A DNA stretch of 64,000 nt from positions 1-64,000 of the forward strand of contig JADJSD010000005.1 of the NCBI GenBank assembly GCA_016711875.1. Reading direction: 5' to 3'. Below are positions 1-12,367 of the stretch, piece by piece. This stretch comes from Betaproteobacteria bacterium. GTDB lineage: Bacteria > Pseudomonadota > Gammaproteobacteria > Burkholderiales > Usitatibacteraceae. How positions within the stretch are numbered: the first letter of the stretch is position 1; the number at the start of each line of letters is the position of its first letter. Under the pieces are notes generated by a model, which was not told the DNA's origin, did no database searches, and saw only the letters and a program-made list of their open reading frames with translations. Made by a program: the position numbers and the translations under genes.

Positions 1-108
1 GATGACCTACTTTCTCACGGGCAATCCGCAATATCATCGGCGCGACGTCGTTTCACGGTCCTGTTCGGGATGGGAAGGGGTGGGGCCAACGCGCTATGGT
101 CGCCAGGA
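1..108 (-). rRNA. rrf: 5S ribosomal RNA, 3' end cut by window edge
   Basis: On the minus strand the sequence starts with the 5S 5' stem (CCTGGCGACCATAGCG) and keeps the conserved CCCGAACAGGACCGTGAAACG-type loop. It ends at base 1 a few bases short of the closing stem, so the gene is slightly partial. It lies last in the rRNA operon, about 130 bases after the 23S gene, and would be processed from the same transcript. Confidence 0.95.
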
Positions 109-235
109 ATTCTGTGTCATGCTCGCTTGGGTGTTTGAGGCCCATGCGCACGCGCTGTTCGGGAAGGGGTAGAAGGTTTGGGTTGATGCGTGATTGCGTC
201 GTCTTTGCGACGAGCGTTGTTCTGCAGAGTTATAG

Positions 236-3117
<2,882 letters not shown>

Positions 3118-3434
3118 CCTATAACTCTGCAACCTGCCTTGCCGGCCAAGACCTCCAAAGCTACAAGGAATTCTCGTAGCGCTCGTTGCGCGCCCCACCC
3201 TTTTAAATATGGGGCGCACGATGCAATACATAACCCAGGGTGTGTTGGCTCGCATCGGAGGGCAGTAAAGCCGCTCCCCGCGCGCATCCATCACACCACC
3301 TTCTACTTCCCGAATTTTTAAAGAGCCGATATGCCCACCCCCTTGCGGGGAGCAGGACTTTCTCCAACTTCCGAAGAAGCCAGAAGGGAGCGAAGCGCCG
3401 CTTCGCTCTCTTGTGCCTTCTTCTTCATGGGTGC
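3118..3434 (-). other. rRNA internal spacer between tRNA-Ala and 23S
   Basis: This stretch of about 317 bases holds no protein gene. On the transcribed minus strand it contains a second boxA-like element (3315-3326) and sequence flanking the 23S 5' end that would form the RNase III processing stem with sequence downstream of the 23S. The short open frames here on both strands have no recognisable product. Confidence 0.7.
3315..3326 (-). promoter_or_regulatory. boxA antitermination element before 23S
   Basis: The minus strand reads GCTCTTTAAAAA, close to the E. coli spacer boxA (GCTCTTTAAAAAT). In rRNA operons boxA RNA binds NusB/NusE and loads the antitermination complex. Its position between tRNA-Ala and 23S matches the known second boxA of E. 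coli rrn spacers. Confidence 0.75.
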
Positions 3435-3509
3435 TGGTGGAGCTGACCAGGATCGAACCGGTGACCCCTGCTTGCAAAGCAGGTGCTCTCCCAGCTGAGC
3501 TACAGCCCC
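3435..3509 (-). tRNA. alaT: tRNA-Ala (anticodon TGC)
   Basis: The minus strand folds as a complete cloverleaf: acceptor GGGGCTG paired with CAGCTCC, anticodon stem CCTGC/GCAGG around loop TTTGCAA (anticodon TGC), T-loop TTCGATC, and an encoded 3' CCA. It sits between tRNA-Ile and 23S in the spacer, the usual Ile-Ala order in proteobacterial rRNA operons. Confidence 0.97.
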
Positions 3510-3556
3510 GATCCCTTCGCCCTCCAGTCCCGCCCCTCTCACCCAGGCCGCGACGT

Positions 3557-3633
3557 TGGTGGGTCTGGATGGATTCGAACCATCGACCCCCGCCTTATCA
3601 AGACGGTGCTCTAACCAACTGAGCTACAGACCC
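3557..3633 (-). tRNA. ileT: tRNA-Ile (anticodon GAT)
   Basis: The minus strand gives a 77-base tRNA with acceptor GGGTCTG/CAGACCC, anticodon loop CTTGATAA (GAT), a T-arm with TTCGAAT and an encoded CCA. It follows the 16S gene by about 60 bases and is co-transcribed with tRNA-Ala in the 16S-23S spacer. Confidence 0.97.
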
Positions 3634-3696
3634 GGCCGGGGAGGCTTACCTGGAGAACAACCGATAGATGGTGAGCACTGCGAGGGCACTTCTCTA

Positions 3697-5228
<1,532 letters not shown>

Positions 5229-5375
5229 TCCATAAAACTCACAAAGAAATCACATGGATTTCAAAGCGAGTAACTGCAAGATGCTTTAGAACACCAGCCA
5301 CCCACGCCTCCCCTTGACGGTCAGCGTGAAACAACCGGCTGCGCACCCACAGCACTCACCTCTATCGGCTGTAAC

Positions 5376-5387
5376 TTGTTAAAGAGC
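5376..5387 (-). promoter_or_regulatory. boxA antitermination element in the 16S leader
   Basis: The minus strand reads GCTCTTTAACAA, identical to the core of the E. coli rrn boxA. It lies about 150 bases before the 16S 5' end and after tRNA-fMet, so antitermination would be set only after the initiator tRNA has been transcribed. Confidence 0.85.
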
Positions 5388-5429
5388 GAAAGCGATTCCC
5401 TTGCCGCGCAAAATGCCTTGGTTTGGGAG

Positions 5430-5507
<78 letters not shown>

Positions 5508-5550
5508 CCCGGTTCGATGCCAGTCCAGAAAACATGGCGTCGAGAGGGAA

Positions 5551-5579
5551 ATTATGGCATTTCCAGCGCGCTTACGCAA
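5551..5579 (-). promoter_or_regulatory. sigma-70 promoter for tRNA-fMet and the rRNA operon
   Basis: On the minus strand a -35 element TTGCGT (5579-5574) is followed after exactly 17 bases by a -10 element CATAAT (5556-5551). The mature tRNA-fMet starts about 44 bases downstream of the -10 box. The two boxes fit the sigma-70 consensus at 4 of 6 and 5 of 6 positions. No better promoter was seen between tRNA-fMet and 16S. Confidence 0.65.
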
Positions 5580-5640
5580 GACTGACGGCACGCGCATTCA
5601 ATATCGGCGCGATGATCCCGGCAAATCAAGGAGATAGGCG

Positions 5641-6249
5641 ATGAGCCCCACGGACGCCTCGGTGCTGCAGGCCGTCGCGCTCGCCAGCGCACTGGCTTGG
5701 GCGAGCGGCATTCGCCTCTACTTCGTGATATTCGCCGCGGGTCTCGCCGCGCGCTACGGCTACATCGACCTGCCCGAAGGCCTCGAGGTCCTGAGCCACA
5801 CATATGTATTGATCGCCTCCGGCGTGCTCCTCGCCGTCGAGTTCCTTGCGGACAAGGTGCCCGGTCTCGACAGCGCGTGGGACGCGGTGCACACGTTCAT
5901 CCGCATCCCTGCGGGCGCCCTGCTCGCCGCCGGGGCCGCCGGCGACGACCTGACCGCCCTCACGCTTGCCGCAGGCCTCATCGGGGGCACCATCACCGCG
6001 GGGACGCATTTCACCAAGGCCGGAGGCCGTGCAGTCATCAACGCCTCGCCCGAGCCATTCTCGAACTGGGTAGCCTCGTTCACGGAAGACGCGCTGGTGC
6101 TGGGCGGAGTCTGGTTCGCGGCGCAATATCCGCTTGCGTTCCTGGTGGCGCTCGCGGTCTTTCTCGCGCTCGCCGCGTGGTTCCTCGTGACCTTCGCACG
6201 ATTCGTCCGCGCGCGCTTCACGCGCAGCGCGCCCGCCGCAACCGGCTAG
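5641..6249 (+). CDS. DUF4126 family membrane protein
   Basis: A 202-residue protein rich in hydrophobic helices, with an N-terminal segment of the type SALAWASGIRLY and a central glycine-rich segment (LAAGLIGGTITAGTHFTKAG) that are typical of the DUF4126 family. The family has no assigned biochemical role; the protein should sit in the inner membrane with about five or six helices. The start is supported by AAGGAGATAGG directly before the ATG. It diverges from the rRNA operon and converges on recR, sharing the four bases CTAG with the recR stop codon. Family call is confident; function is unknown. Confidence 0.8.
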   Translation: MSPTDASVLQAVALASALAWASGIRLYFVIFAAGLAARYGYIDLPEGLEVLSHTYVLIASGVLLAVEFLADKVPGLDSAWDAVHTFIRIPAGALLAAGAAGDDLTALTLAAGLIGGTITAGTHFTKAGGRAVINASPEPFSNWVASFTEDALVLGGVWFAAQYPLAFLVALAVFLALAAWFLVTFARFVRARFTRSAPAATG

Positions 6250-6842
6250 GCGGGCCGGCGCTCGATGAGCGCCTGCGCGAGCGTGCCGGCATCGACGTGT
6301 TCGATCTCGCCGCCCACCGGAAGGCCCCGCGCGATGCGCGAAACGCGAATGCCCTTGCCGGCGAGCATCTCCGAGACGTAGTGTGCGGTCGCCTCGCCTT
6401 CGACCGTGAAATTGGTCGCGAGAATCACCTCCTTCACCAGGCCATCCGTCGCGCGCTTGAGCAGGCGATCCAGGTGGATTTCGCGCGGACCGATGCCGTC
6501 CAGGGGAGAGAGCCGCCCCATCAGCACGAAGTAGAGGCCGCCGTAGCTCTGCGTCTGCTCCATCACGAGCAGGTCCGCGGGAGTCTCGACCACGCACAGG
6601 ATCGACGGATCGCGCCGCGGCGAGGCGCAGATGCCGCAGACCTCGCTCTCAGTGAAGGTGTTGCAGCGCGCACAGTGGCGGATTCGCCCGAGTGCCTCGC
6701 CCAGCGCCGAAGCGAGCCGTGTGGCGCCCGCGTGATCGCGCTGGAGCAGGTGATAGGCCATGCGGGTGGCCGACTTGGGCCCCACGCCCGGCAGGCAGCG
6801 GAACGCCTGGATCAATTCCTCGAGGGAATCCGGCGTGCGCAT
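6246..6842 (-). CDS. recR: recombination mediator protein RecR
   Basis: A 198-residue protein of standard RecR length. It has the N-terminal helix-hairpin-helix (LPGVGPKSATRMAYHLL, about residues 16-32), a C4 zinc finger (CARCNTF...VCGIC, about residues 57-72) and a Toprim domain (VVETPADLLVMEQ and following). RecR works with RecO and RecF to load RecA on gapped DNA covered by SSB. It is the last gene of dnaX-ybaB-recR, the order conserved across proteobacteria. The ybaB stop is only four bases upstream of its ATG, so translational coupling is likely. Confidence 0.97.
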   Translation of the reverse strand: MRTPDSLEELIQAFRCLPGVGPKSATRMAYHLLQRDHAGATRLASALGEALGRIRHCARCNTFTESEVCGICASPRRDPSILCVVETPADLLVMEQTQSYGGLYFVLMGRLSPLDGIGPREIHLDRLLKRATDGLVKEVILATNFTVEGEATAHYVSEMLAGKGIRVSRIARGLPVGGEIEHVDAGTLAQALIERRPA

Positions 6843-6846
6843 CCGG

Positions 6847-7173
6847 CTAGAACGGAAGCTTCATGCCCGGCGGCAGGTTGAGACCGGAGGTGAAGGCCGA
6901 CATCTTCTCCTGCGAAGTCGCCTCCGCCCGGCGCGCGGCGTCGTTGAACGCGGCCGCCACGAGGTCCTCGAGCATGTCCTTGTCCTCGCCGAGAAGGCTC
7001 GGGTCGATGGTGACGCGCTTCACGGCATGCTTGCAGGTCATGACGACCTTCACGAGGCCGGCGCCCGATTGCCCCTCGACTTCGATCGTCTCGAGGCTCT
7101 CCTGCACCTTGCGCATGTTTTCCTGCATCTGCTGGGCCTGCTTCATCAGCGCGCCCAGTCCGCCCTTCATCAT
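6847..7173 (-). CDS. ybaB: nucleoid-associated protein YbaB/EbfC
   Basis: A 108-residue protein with the YbaB/EbfC signature: an N-terminal Met- and Gln-rich helix (LMKQAQQMQENMRKVQ), a central strand region around VEGQSGAGLVKVVMTCKH and a second helix (LEDLVAAAFNDA). Family members bind DNA as homodimers and compact the nucleoid. The first ATG overlaps the dnaX stop (ATGA arrangement), as in most proteobacteria, and recR follows at once. Confidence 0.95.
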   Translation of the reverse strand: MMKGGLGALMKQAQQMQENMRKVQESLETIEVEGQSGAGLVKVVMTCKHAVKRVTIDPSLLGEDKDMLEDLVAAAFNDAARRAEATSQEKMSAFTSGLNLPPGMKLPF

Positions 7174-8827
7174 GGCTTCCCCCTTGCGGTATCGGTTGCT
7201 TCACCCTGCGGCTCGGTCGCGGGCTTGATCGACGAGGACACGACCTGCGCGCCCATGCCGTCGACCAGCTCGCGCACGAACGGATCCGTCTCGATCGATT
7301 GCGTCGCGCTCTCGAGCCGTCGCTGCGCGTCGCTGTTCCTCACGGCGGCCACGCTCGCCCCGCTCGTCTCGCCCACGCGCACCGACACGCGCACGCCGGG
7401 TCCGAAACGCGCCAGGAGTTCGGCCTTGAGCTTGTCCTGGTAGAGCTTCTCCGCGTACATGCGGCTCGCCTCGGGCAGCACGAGCTGGAAGTGATTGCCC
7501 TCGTGTGAGGCCAGCTCCGCGTGCCGCGCGAGCAGCCCCGCCATGCCCGTGAGCGCCTGCGCCTCGACGAAGGCCGGCCAGTCGCCCTCGAACTCGCGGC
7601 CCGCGGGCGCAGCCGGCGCCGGCTTCGCCGCCACAGCCTGGGTCGGAGGGCCGGCAGGGGTTGCCGAACGGACCGAAGGTGCCGGGACGGCCCCCGAACC
7701 TCGTGGCCGTCGTGGATTCCCCTGGCACGCGCCCCGCCACGGCCGTACCCACACCCGCAAAAGAAAGCATGCGCATGACGGCCATGTCGAATCCGGCGAA
7801 CTCGTCCGGCGCGAGCGGGAGATCGCGCCGGCCCAGCAGCGCGATCTGGTAGAAGACCTGGACACGCCCGGCGTCGAGCGCTTCGGCCAATGCCTGCACG
7901 CGCTGCGCGTCCGGATCTCCCGCCTCGGGCGCGCCTCCCATCTGCGCGATCGCCACGCGATGGGATCGAGCCGATGTCCTGGAGCGCCTGGTCGCACGAG
8001 AGGCCGCGTTCGGCGATTTTCTCGGTGGCCGCCAGCGCACCGGGCCCGTCGCCCGCCGCAATGCGATCGAGCAGCGGCCAGACGAGATCCGCGCCCACGG
8101 CGCCCAGCATCTCCGCGACCTGCGCGGTCGTGATGCGGCCCGATCCGTAGGCGATGGATTGGTCCGTGAGACTCAGGCTGTCGCGCACGCTGCCCGCCGC
8201 GGCCTTGGCGAGCATCGCGAGGGCCGGCTCCTCGAACGGGATCGCCTCGGCTTCGAGCACGTGCTTCAGGTGGCCCGCGAGCGCCGGCGGCGAGAGCGAC
8301 TTCAGGTTGAATTGCAGGCAGCGCGAGAGCACCGTGACCGGCAACCGTTGCGGATCGGTGGTCGCGAGGATGAACTTCACGTGCTCCGGCGGTTCCTCGA
8401 GTGTCTTCAGCATCGAGTTGAACGCGTGGCGCGAAAGCATGTGGACTTCGTCGATGATGTAGACCTTGAAGCGGCCCGACACCGGCATGTACTGCGCCGT
8501 GTCGAGGAGCTCGCGCATCTCGTCCACCTTGGTGTTGGTCGCGGCATCGACTTCGAGCAGGTCGACGAAGCGGCCGGCGTCGATATCGGTGCAGGCGCGG
8601 CACTTGCCGCAGGGCTTCGACGTGATGCCCGTCTCGCAATTGATCGCCTTGGCGAGGATGCGCGCGAGCGTCGTCTTGCCCACGCCTCGCGTGCCGGTGA
8701 AAAGGTAGGCGTGGTGCAGGCGGCCGGTATCCAGCGCATTCACGAGCGCGGTGACGACATGCGGCTGCCCGACCAACTGGTCGAACGCCTTGGGACGCCA
8801 CTTGCGCGCGAGGACCTGGTACGTCAT
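7170..8827 (-). pseudogene. dnaX: DNA polymerase III subunit tau/gamma, broken by two frameshifts as read
   Basis: The N-terminal part (MTYQVLARKWRPKAFDQL, Walker A GTRGVGKTT, zinc-binding CGKCRAC, sensor segment ATTDPQRLPVTVLSRC) is a perfect clamp-loader ATPase and runs in one frame to about 7965 (residue ~289, ...QDIGSI). The next conserved stretch (HRVAIAQ, then FYQIALLGRRDLPLAPDEFAGF) lies in a second frame to about 7700-7750. The C-terminal tau part (REFEGDWPAFVEAQALTG to the stop) lies in a third frame. Each break is equivalent to one extra or two missing bases. The first looks like loss of two bases inside ATC-CTC-CAT (SILH). dnaX is essential and the tau tail is well preserved, so sequencing or assembly error is the likeliest cause. 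The E. coli slippery site A-AAA-AAG is absent. The start at 8827 is the family start; ffs lies just upstream. Confidence 0.85.
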
Positions 8828-8881
8828 GGAATCGTCCGGCGGAAGGACCGCGCCAACCGCGCGGCCCATGGAATCGGGAGA

Positions 8882-8979
8882 GGCGAGCCTGACCCCCGGC
8901 ACTTGAAGGATTCGACTATGGCTGCTTCGTTCCCGACCTGACCAGGTTCGCCGCCCTTCAATGCGGGGAGGCCCGCCGG
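8882..8979 (-). ncRNA. ffs: signal recognition particle 4.5S RNA
   Basis: The minus strand contains the SRP domain IV hallmark GGTCAGGTCGGGAACGAAGCAGCC (8918-8942), nearly identical to E. coli 4.5S RNA, flanked by complementary arms (CGGGCCTCCCCGC...TTGAAGG against CCTTCAA...CCGGGGG...GGCTCG) that close a hairpin of about 98 bases. The RNA binds Ffh and directs membrane proteins to FtsY. The gene precedes dnaX on the same strand, an arrangement seen in other proteobacteria. Ends are estimated from the pairing. Confidence 0.92.
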
Positions 8980-8984
8980 AACGG

Positions 8985-8990
8985 ATTATC
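8985..8990 (-). promoter_or_regulatory. -10 element of the ffs promoter
   Basis: The minus strand reads TGCGATAATC with GATAAT about six bases before the 5' end of the 4.5S RNA, the expected distance for a -10 box. No convincing -35 box is visible in the GC-rich sequence upstream, which is the end of senA. Confidence 0.5.
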
Positions 8991-9006
8991 GCACACGGGC
9001 GTGCGC

Positions 9007-10281
9007 CTAGAGCGCGCAGGTGCGAAAACCCGCGAACACGTCATTGCGGTGCGGCAGGTAGAAGTTGCGCCAACGGCTGTGCACCAGGCGCGAGCGCGTC
9101 GCGAAGCATCCCCCGCGAAGTACCCCGTGCGTGTGGAACCACGGCGCCGAATATTCCGCGTAGGCGTCCGTCTCGAAGCCCGGATACGGCGCGAACGGCG
9201 ACGCGGTCCATTCCCAAACGCCGCCGATCATCGCCTCCAGGCCCGTCCGCCCCACGACGGGCACCGCGCCTCCGCCGCCCGGCCCCTCGTCGCGGAAATC
9301 GAGCGAGGCCTCGACAGGCGGAATCTCGTCTCCCCACGGATAGCGCACCTCGTCCCCGCCGTTCGTCGCGGCGAACTCCCATTCGCTCTCGGTGGGCAGG
9401 CGGCGACCGGCCCACCGGCAGTAGGCCTCGGCCTCGAAGCGCCCGACGTGGAAGACGAGGTCCTCGGTGTCGAGTGCGCGCCACGCATCGCACCAGCGCA
9501 TGCGCCACCGTGCCCCGTCGCGCTCCCAGTGGCGCGGCTCCGACAGGCCGCTCGTGTCGAGCCATTGCTGCCCCGCCTGGCTCCAGAGATCGACCCGCGA
9601 GTAGCCGCCTTCCTCGACGAAGGCGAGGAATTCGCCGTTGGTCACCGGCCGGGAGGCGATCGCGAACGGCGCGACGCGGACCTCATGTGCCCACTTTTCG
9701 TTGTCGAATGCATGCTCGCCGTCGTCGGGACGAGCGCCCTGTCGGAACGCGCCGCCCGCGAAGGCGATGTCGCGCAGCGCCGATGCCTTGCGCCGTGACG
9801 GCGCCCGATGATCCCGATTCGGCGCCGGCAGTCCGAGCGTCTGCAGCGTCATGAGGAGCGCCTCGCCGTGCATGTCCTCGTGGAAGAGCGCGAGGCGGAA
9901 CCGGGAGCGCTCCCCGCAGCCGCTCCGCGCGAGTGCGTCCAGGGTCTCGTCGAGCGTCGAGCGCAAGTAGCCGTAGACGGCATCGAGCGGCGGATAGTCC
10001 AGCCGCCAGCGATCGTCGTGGGGGACGGTACGCGAATCGAAGAGGGAATCGGCGGCCGCCAGGCGCGAGGGGATTCGCCTTCCGCCGGGGTCGTCCGTCC
10101 GCCAGCGCCGGCAGAAGAATTCCTGGAAATAGCCGATGTGGGCGAGCTCCCAGATCGGCGGATTCACGATCTCGAGGAGGGGTACTTGCCACTGCCCGCC
10201 TTCGAGGTGCGCATACATCGACAGCGTATACTCGCGGCTCTCCTCGAGAGCCGCCGCCAGCGCGTCGACATCGTCCAGCAT
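9007..10281 (-). CDS. senA: selenoneine synthase SenA (EgtB-like)
   Basis: A 424-residue protein with the two-domain layout of the EgtB family: an N-terminal DinB-like four-helix domain carrying the three-His iron site (H48 in WELAHIGYF; H134 and H138 in HEDMHGE) and a C-terminal formylglycine-enzyme/sulfatase-modifying domain (about residues 185-424; RLPTESEWEFAATNG, GGVWEWTASPFAPYPGF, LRGGCFATR). SenA joins hercynine to a selenosugar-derived selenium to make selenoneine. The call over plain EgtB rests on its direct pairing with senB and a selenophosphate synthetase, and on a second, more canonical egtB being present in the same locus. It diverges from senB with overlapping start codons (10279-10282). 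The downstream neighbour on the same strand is ffs. Confidence 0.85.
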   Translation of the reverse strand: MLDDVDALAAALEESREYTLSMYAHLEGGQWQVPLLEIVNPPIWELAHIGYFQEFFCRRWRTDDPGGRRIPSRLAAADSLFDSRTVPHDDRWRLDYPPLDAVYGYLRSTLDETLDALARSGCGERSRFRLALFHEDMHGEALLMTLQTLGLPAPNRDHRAPSRRKASALRDIAFAGGAFRQGARPDDGEHAFDNEKWAHEVRVAPFAIASRPVTNGEFLAFVEEGGYSRVDLWSQAGQQWLDTSGLSEPRHWERDGARWRMRWCDAWRALDTEDLVFHVGRFEAEAYCRWAGRRLPTESEWEFAATNGGDEVRYPWGDEIPPVEASLDFRDEGPGGGGAVPVVGRTGLEAMIGGVWEWTASPFAPYPGFETDAYAEYSAPWFHTHGVLRGGCFATRSRLVHSRWRNFYLPHRNDVFAGFRTCAL

Positions 10282-11263
10282 GGCCACCCCTCCCCGAACC
10301 CGCCCGGTCGCGATTCTCGTGACGCCGGGCACGCCCGCGGCCAACAACGGCAACTGGCGCACCGCCCGGCGCTGGGCGGGTTTGCTCGCCGGGGTCGCAA
10401 GGCCGATTGTACAGAGCGCCTGGGATGGCCGGCCCGCCGATATCCTCATCGCCCTGCACGCGAAGAAGAGCGCCGAGTCGGTCGCCCGTTTCAGGGCCGC
10501 ATTCGTCGATCGCCCGATCGTGGTCGTCCTCACCGGCACCGACCTGTACCGCGATCTTCCGGGAAGCCCCGAGGCGCAGCGCACGCTCGCGTTCGCCGAC
10601 CGCATCGTGGCCCTGCAGCAAGAAGCCGTGAAGCAACTTCCGCGGGAGCTTCGCGCGCGATGCGTCGTCATCCACCAGTCGGCACGCCCGCTCGCGCCCC
10701 TTGCGAAGCCGCGCGGGCGCCTCGATTGCGCGGTGGTGGGCCACCTGCGCGAGGAGAAGGATCCGCGCACGATCTGGAAGGCGCTTGCCCTTCTGGACCC
10801 TGCCTTGCCGATCCGCATCCGGCATGTGGGAGACGCCCTCGACGAAAATCTCGCCTGCGAAGCCCGGGCCGCCATGGACCGCGACCCGCGCTACCGGTGG
10901 TTCGGTGCCCTGCCCCACGGGCTCGCGCGGGGGGTGATCCGCCGGGCGCACCTGCTCATCCACCCCTCCACGATGGAGGGGGGCGCCAACGTGATCGTCG
11001 AGGCGGTTCTCTCGGGCACACCGGTGCTCGCAAGCCGCATGTCGGGCAATGTCGGCATGCTGGGCGATCGCTATCCCGGCTATTTCGAGGTGGGCGACGC
11101 CCCGGGGCTCGCGCGGGCGCTCGCGAGGCTGTGCGCAGCCCCATCGGCGCTGCGCGGCCTGCAGGTCGCCTGCCAGGAACGTCGCGATCTTTTCACGCCG
11201 GCCACGGAGCGCGCCGCCGTGCGCGCCCTCATCGTCACGCCGGTCCGCAAGGTCCGGCGCTAG
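10280..11263 (+). CDS. senB: selenosugar synthase SenB (GT4-like glycosyltransferase)
   Basis: A 327-residue GT-B glycosyltransferase of the TIGR04348 type. It opens with a Rossmann strand and the family's GNWRTARRW segment (VAILVTPGTPAANNGNWRTA, about residues 10-29), and has the GT4 E-x7-E motif (E233 to E241 in STMEGGANVIVEAV) for nucleotide-sugar binding. SenB uses selenophosphate and a UDP-sugar to form a carbon-selenium bond, giving a selenosugar that SenA uses. It lies between senA and the selenophosphate synthetase gene, which supplies its substrate. Upstream in-frame ATGs lie inside senA and are less likely starts. The two bases it shares with the senA start leave no intergenic promoter space. 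Confidence 0.87.
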   Translation: MATPPRTRPVAILVTPGTPAANNGNWRTARRWAGLLAGVARPIVQSAWDGRPADILIALHAKKSAESVARFRAAFVDRPIVVVLTGTDLYRDLPGSPEAQRTLAFADRIVALQQEAVKQLPRELRARCVVIHQSARPLAPLAKPRGRLDCAVVGHLREEKDPRTIWKALALLDPALPIRIRHVGDALDENLACEARAAMDRDPRYRWFGALPHGLARGVIRRAHLLIHPSTMEGGANVIVEAVLSGTPVLASRMSGNVGMLGDRYPGYFEVGDAPGLARALARLCAAPSALRGLQVACQERRDLFTPATERAAVRALIVTPVRKVRR

Positions 11264-11303
11264 AATCCGACCCATTCCCCAGACAGGCAACCGGAGAACC
11301 CGA

Positions 11304-12347
11304 ATGGACCTCAATGTCCGCCTCACGCAGTTCAGCCACGGCGGCGGCTGCGGCTGCAAGATCGCCCCGGGCGTACTCGAGCAGATCCTCTCGAAATCCG
11401 CCCCCGGCCTGCTGCCGAAGGCACTCCTCGTGGGCATCGAGACGGCCGACGACGCCGCCGTCTACCAGATCAACGAGACGCAGGCCATCGTCGCCACCAC
11501 CGATTTCTTCATGCCCATCGTGGACGACCCGCACGATTTCGGTGCCATCGCGGCCACGAACGCGATCTCCGACGTGTATGCCATGGGCGGCCAGCCCCTT
11601 TTCGCCCTCGCCCTCGTGGGAATGCCGGTGAACAAGCTGCCGTTGGACGTCATCCGCCGCATCCTGGAAGGCGGCGAATCCGTCTGCACCCGGGCCGGCA
11701 TCCCGATCGCCGGCGGCCACACGATCGACTCCGTGGAACCCATCTACGGCCTCGTCGCGATCGGCCTCGTCGACCCGCGCAACCTGAAGCGCAACGCCGG
11801 CGCGAAAGCCGGCGACGTCCTGGTGCTTGGCAAGCCCTTGGGCGTGGGCATCTACAGCGCGGCCCTCAAGAAGGGCAAGCTGGACGAGTCCGGCTACCGC
11901 GCCATGATCGAGAGCACCACGAAGCTCAACACGCCCGGCCCCGCCCTGGGCAGGCTCGACGGCGTCCATGCGCTGACCGACGTCACGGGTTTCGGCCTGC
12001 TCGGGCACCTGCTCGAGATCTGCAAGGGCTCCGGCGTCTGCGCGCAGGTGGATTGGAAGTCGCTACCCGTCCTGCCGGGCGCGGTCGACCTCGCCCACGA
12101 AGGCTTCGTCACCGGTGCCTCCGGACGCAATTTCGGCGGCTACGGCGACAACGTGACGCTCGGCCCGGCCATCGACGAGGCAGGCAAGGCCCTGCTCACG
12201 GACCCGCAGACGAGCGGCGGCCTCCTCGTCGCCTGCTCCCCGGAGTCTGTGGGCGAAGTCATGAGCATCTTCCACGCCGACGGATTCGGACACGCCGCCG
12301 TCATCGGCCGCATCGAAGCGGGTTCGCCCGGCGTATCGGTGCGATAG
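11304..12347 (+). CDS. selD: selenide, water dikinase (selenophosphate synthetase, SenC/SelD)
   Basis: A 347-residue SelD-family protein. The active-site loop GGGCGCK carries Cys16 and Lys19, matching Cys17/Lys20 of E. coli SelD; it is a Cys form, not selenocysteine. AIRS-type ATP-binding motifs follow (AIVATTDFFMPIVDDP, AATNAISDVYAMGG, GGHTIDS, LTDVTGFGLLGHL). It makes selenophosphate from selenide and ATP. Only 40 bases separate it from senB on the same strand, and egtB follows 20 bases later, so it is best read as the SenC of the selenoneine pathway. It could also serve selenocysteine or selenouridine synthesis; no selA, selB or selU is visible here. GGAG precedes the ATG. Confidence 0.93.
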   Translation: MDLNVRLTQFSHGGGCGCKIAPGVLEQILSKSAPGLLPKALLVGIETADDAAVYQINETQAIVATTDFFMPIVDDPHDFGAIAATNAISDVYAMGGQPLFALALVGMPVNKLPLDVIRRILEGGESVCTRAGIPIAGGHTIDSVEPIYGLVAIGLVDPRNLKRNAGAKAGDVLVLGKPLGVGIYSAALKKGKLDESGYRAMIESTTKLNTPGPALGRLDGVHALTDVTGFGLLGHLLEICKGSGVCAQVDWKSLPVLPGAVDLAHEGFVTGASGRNFGGYGDNVTLGPAIDEAGKALLTDPQTSGGLLVACSPESVGEVMSIFHADGFGHAAVIGRIEAGSPGVSVR

Positions 12348-12367
12348 GACATTCGAAAGGGACCGCC

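Noticed and set aside
7170..8827. Programmed dnaX frameshifting as in E. coli
   Set aside because: The slippery A-AAA-AAG and its stimulatory elements are absent, and two shifts in a conserved domain would be needed.
11304..12347. A selenocysteine codon in the selenophosphate synthetase
   Set aside because: The active site codon is TGC (Cys16), and the frame has no internal TGA.
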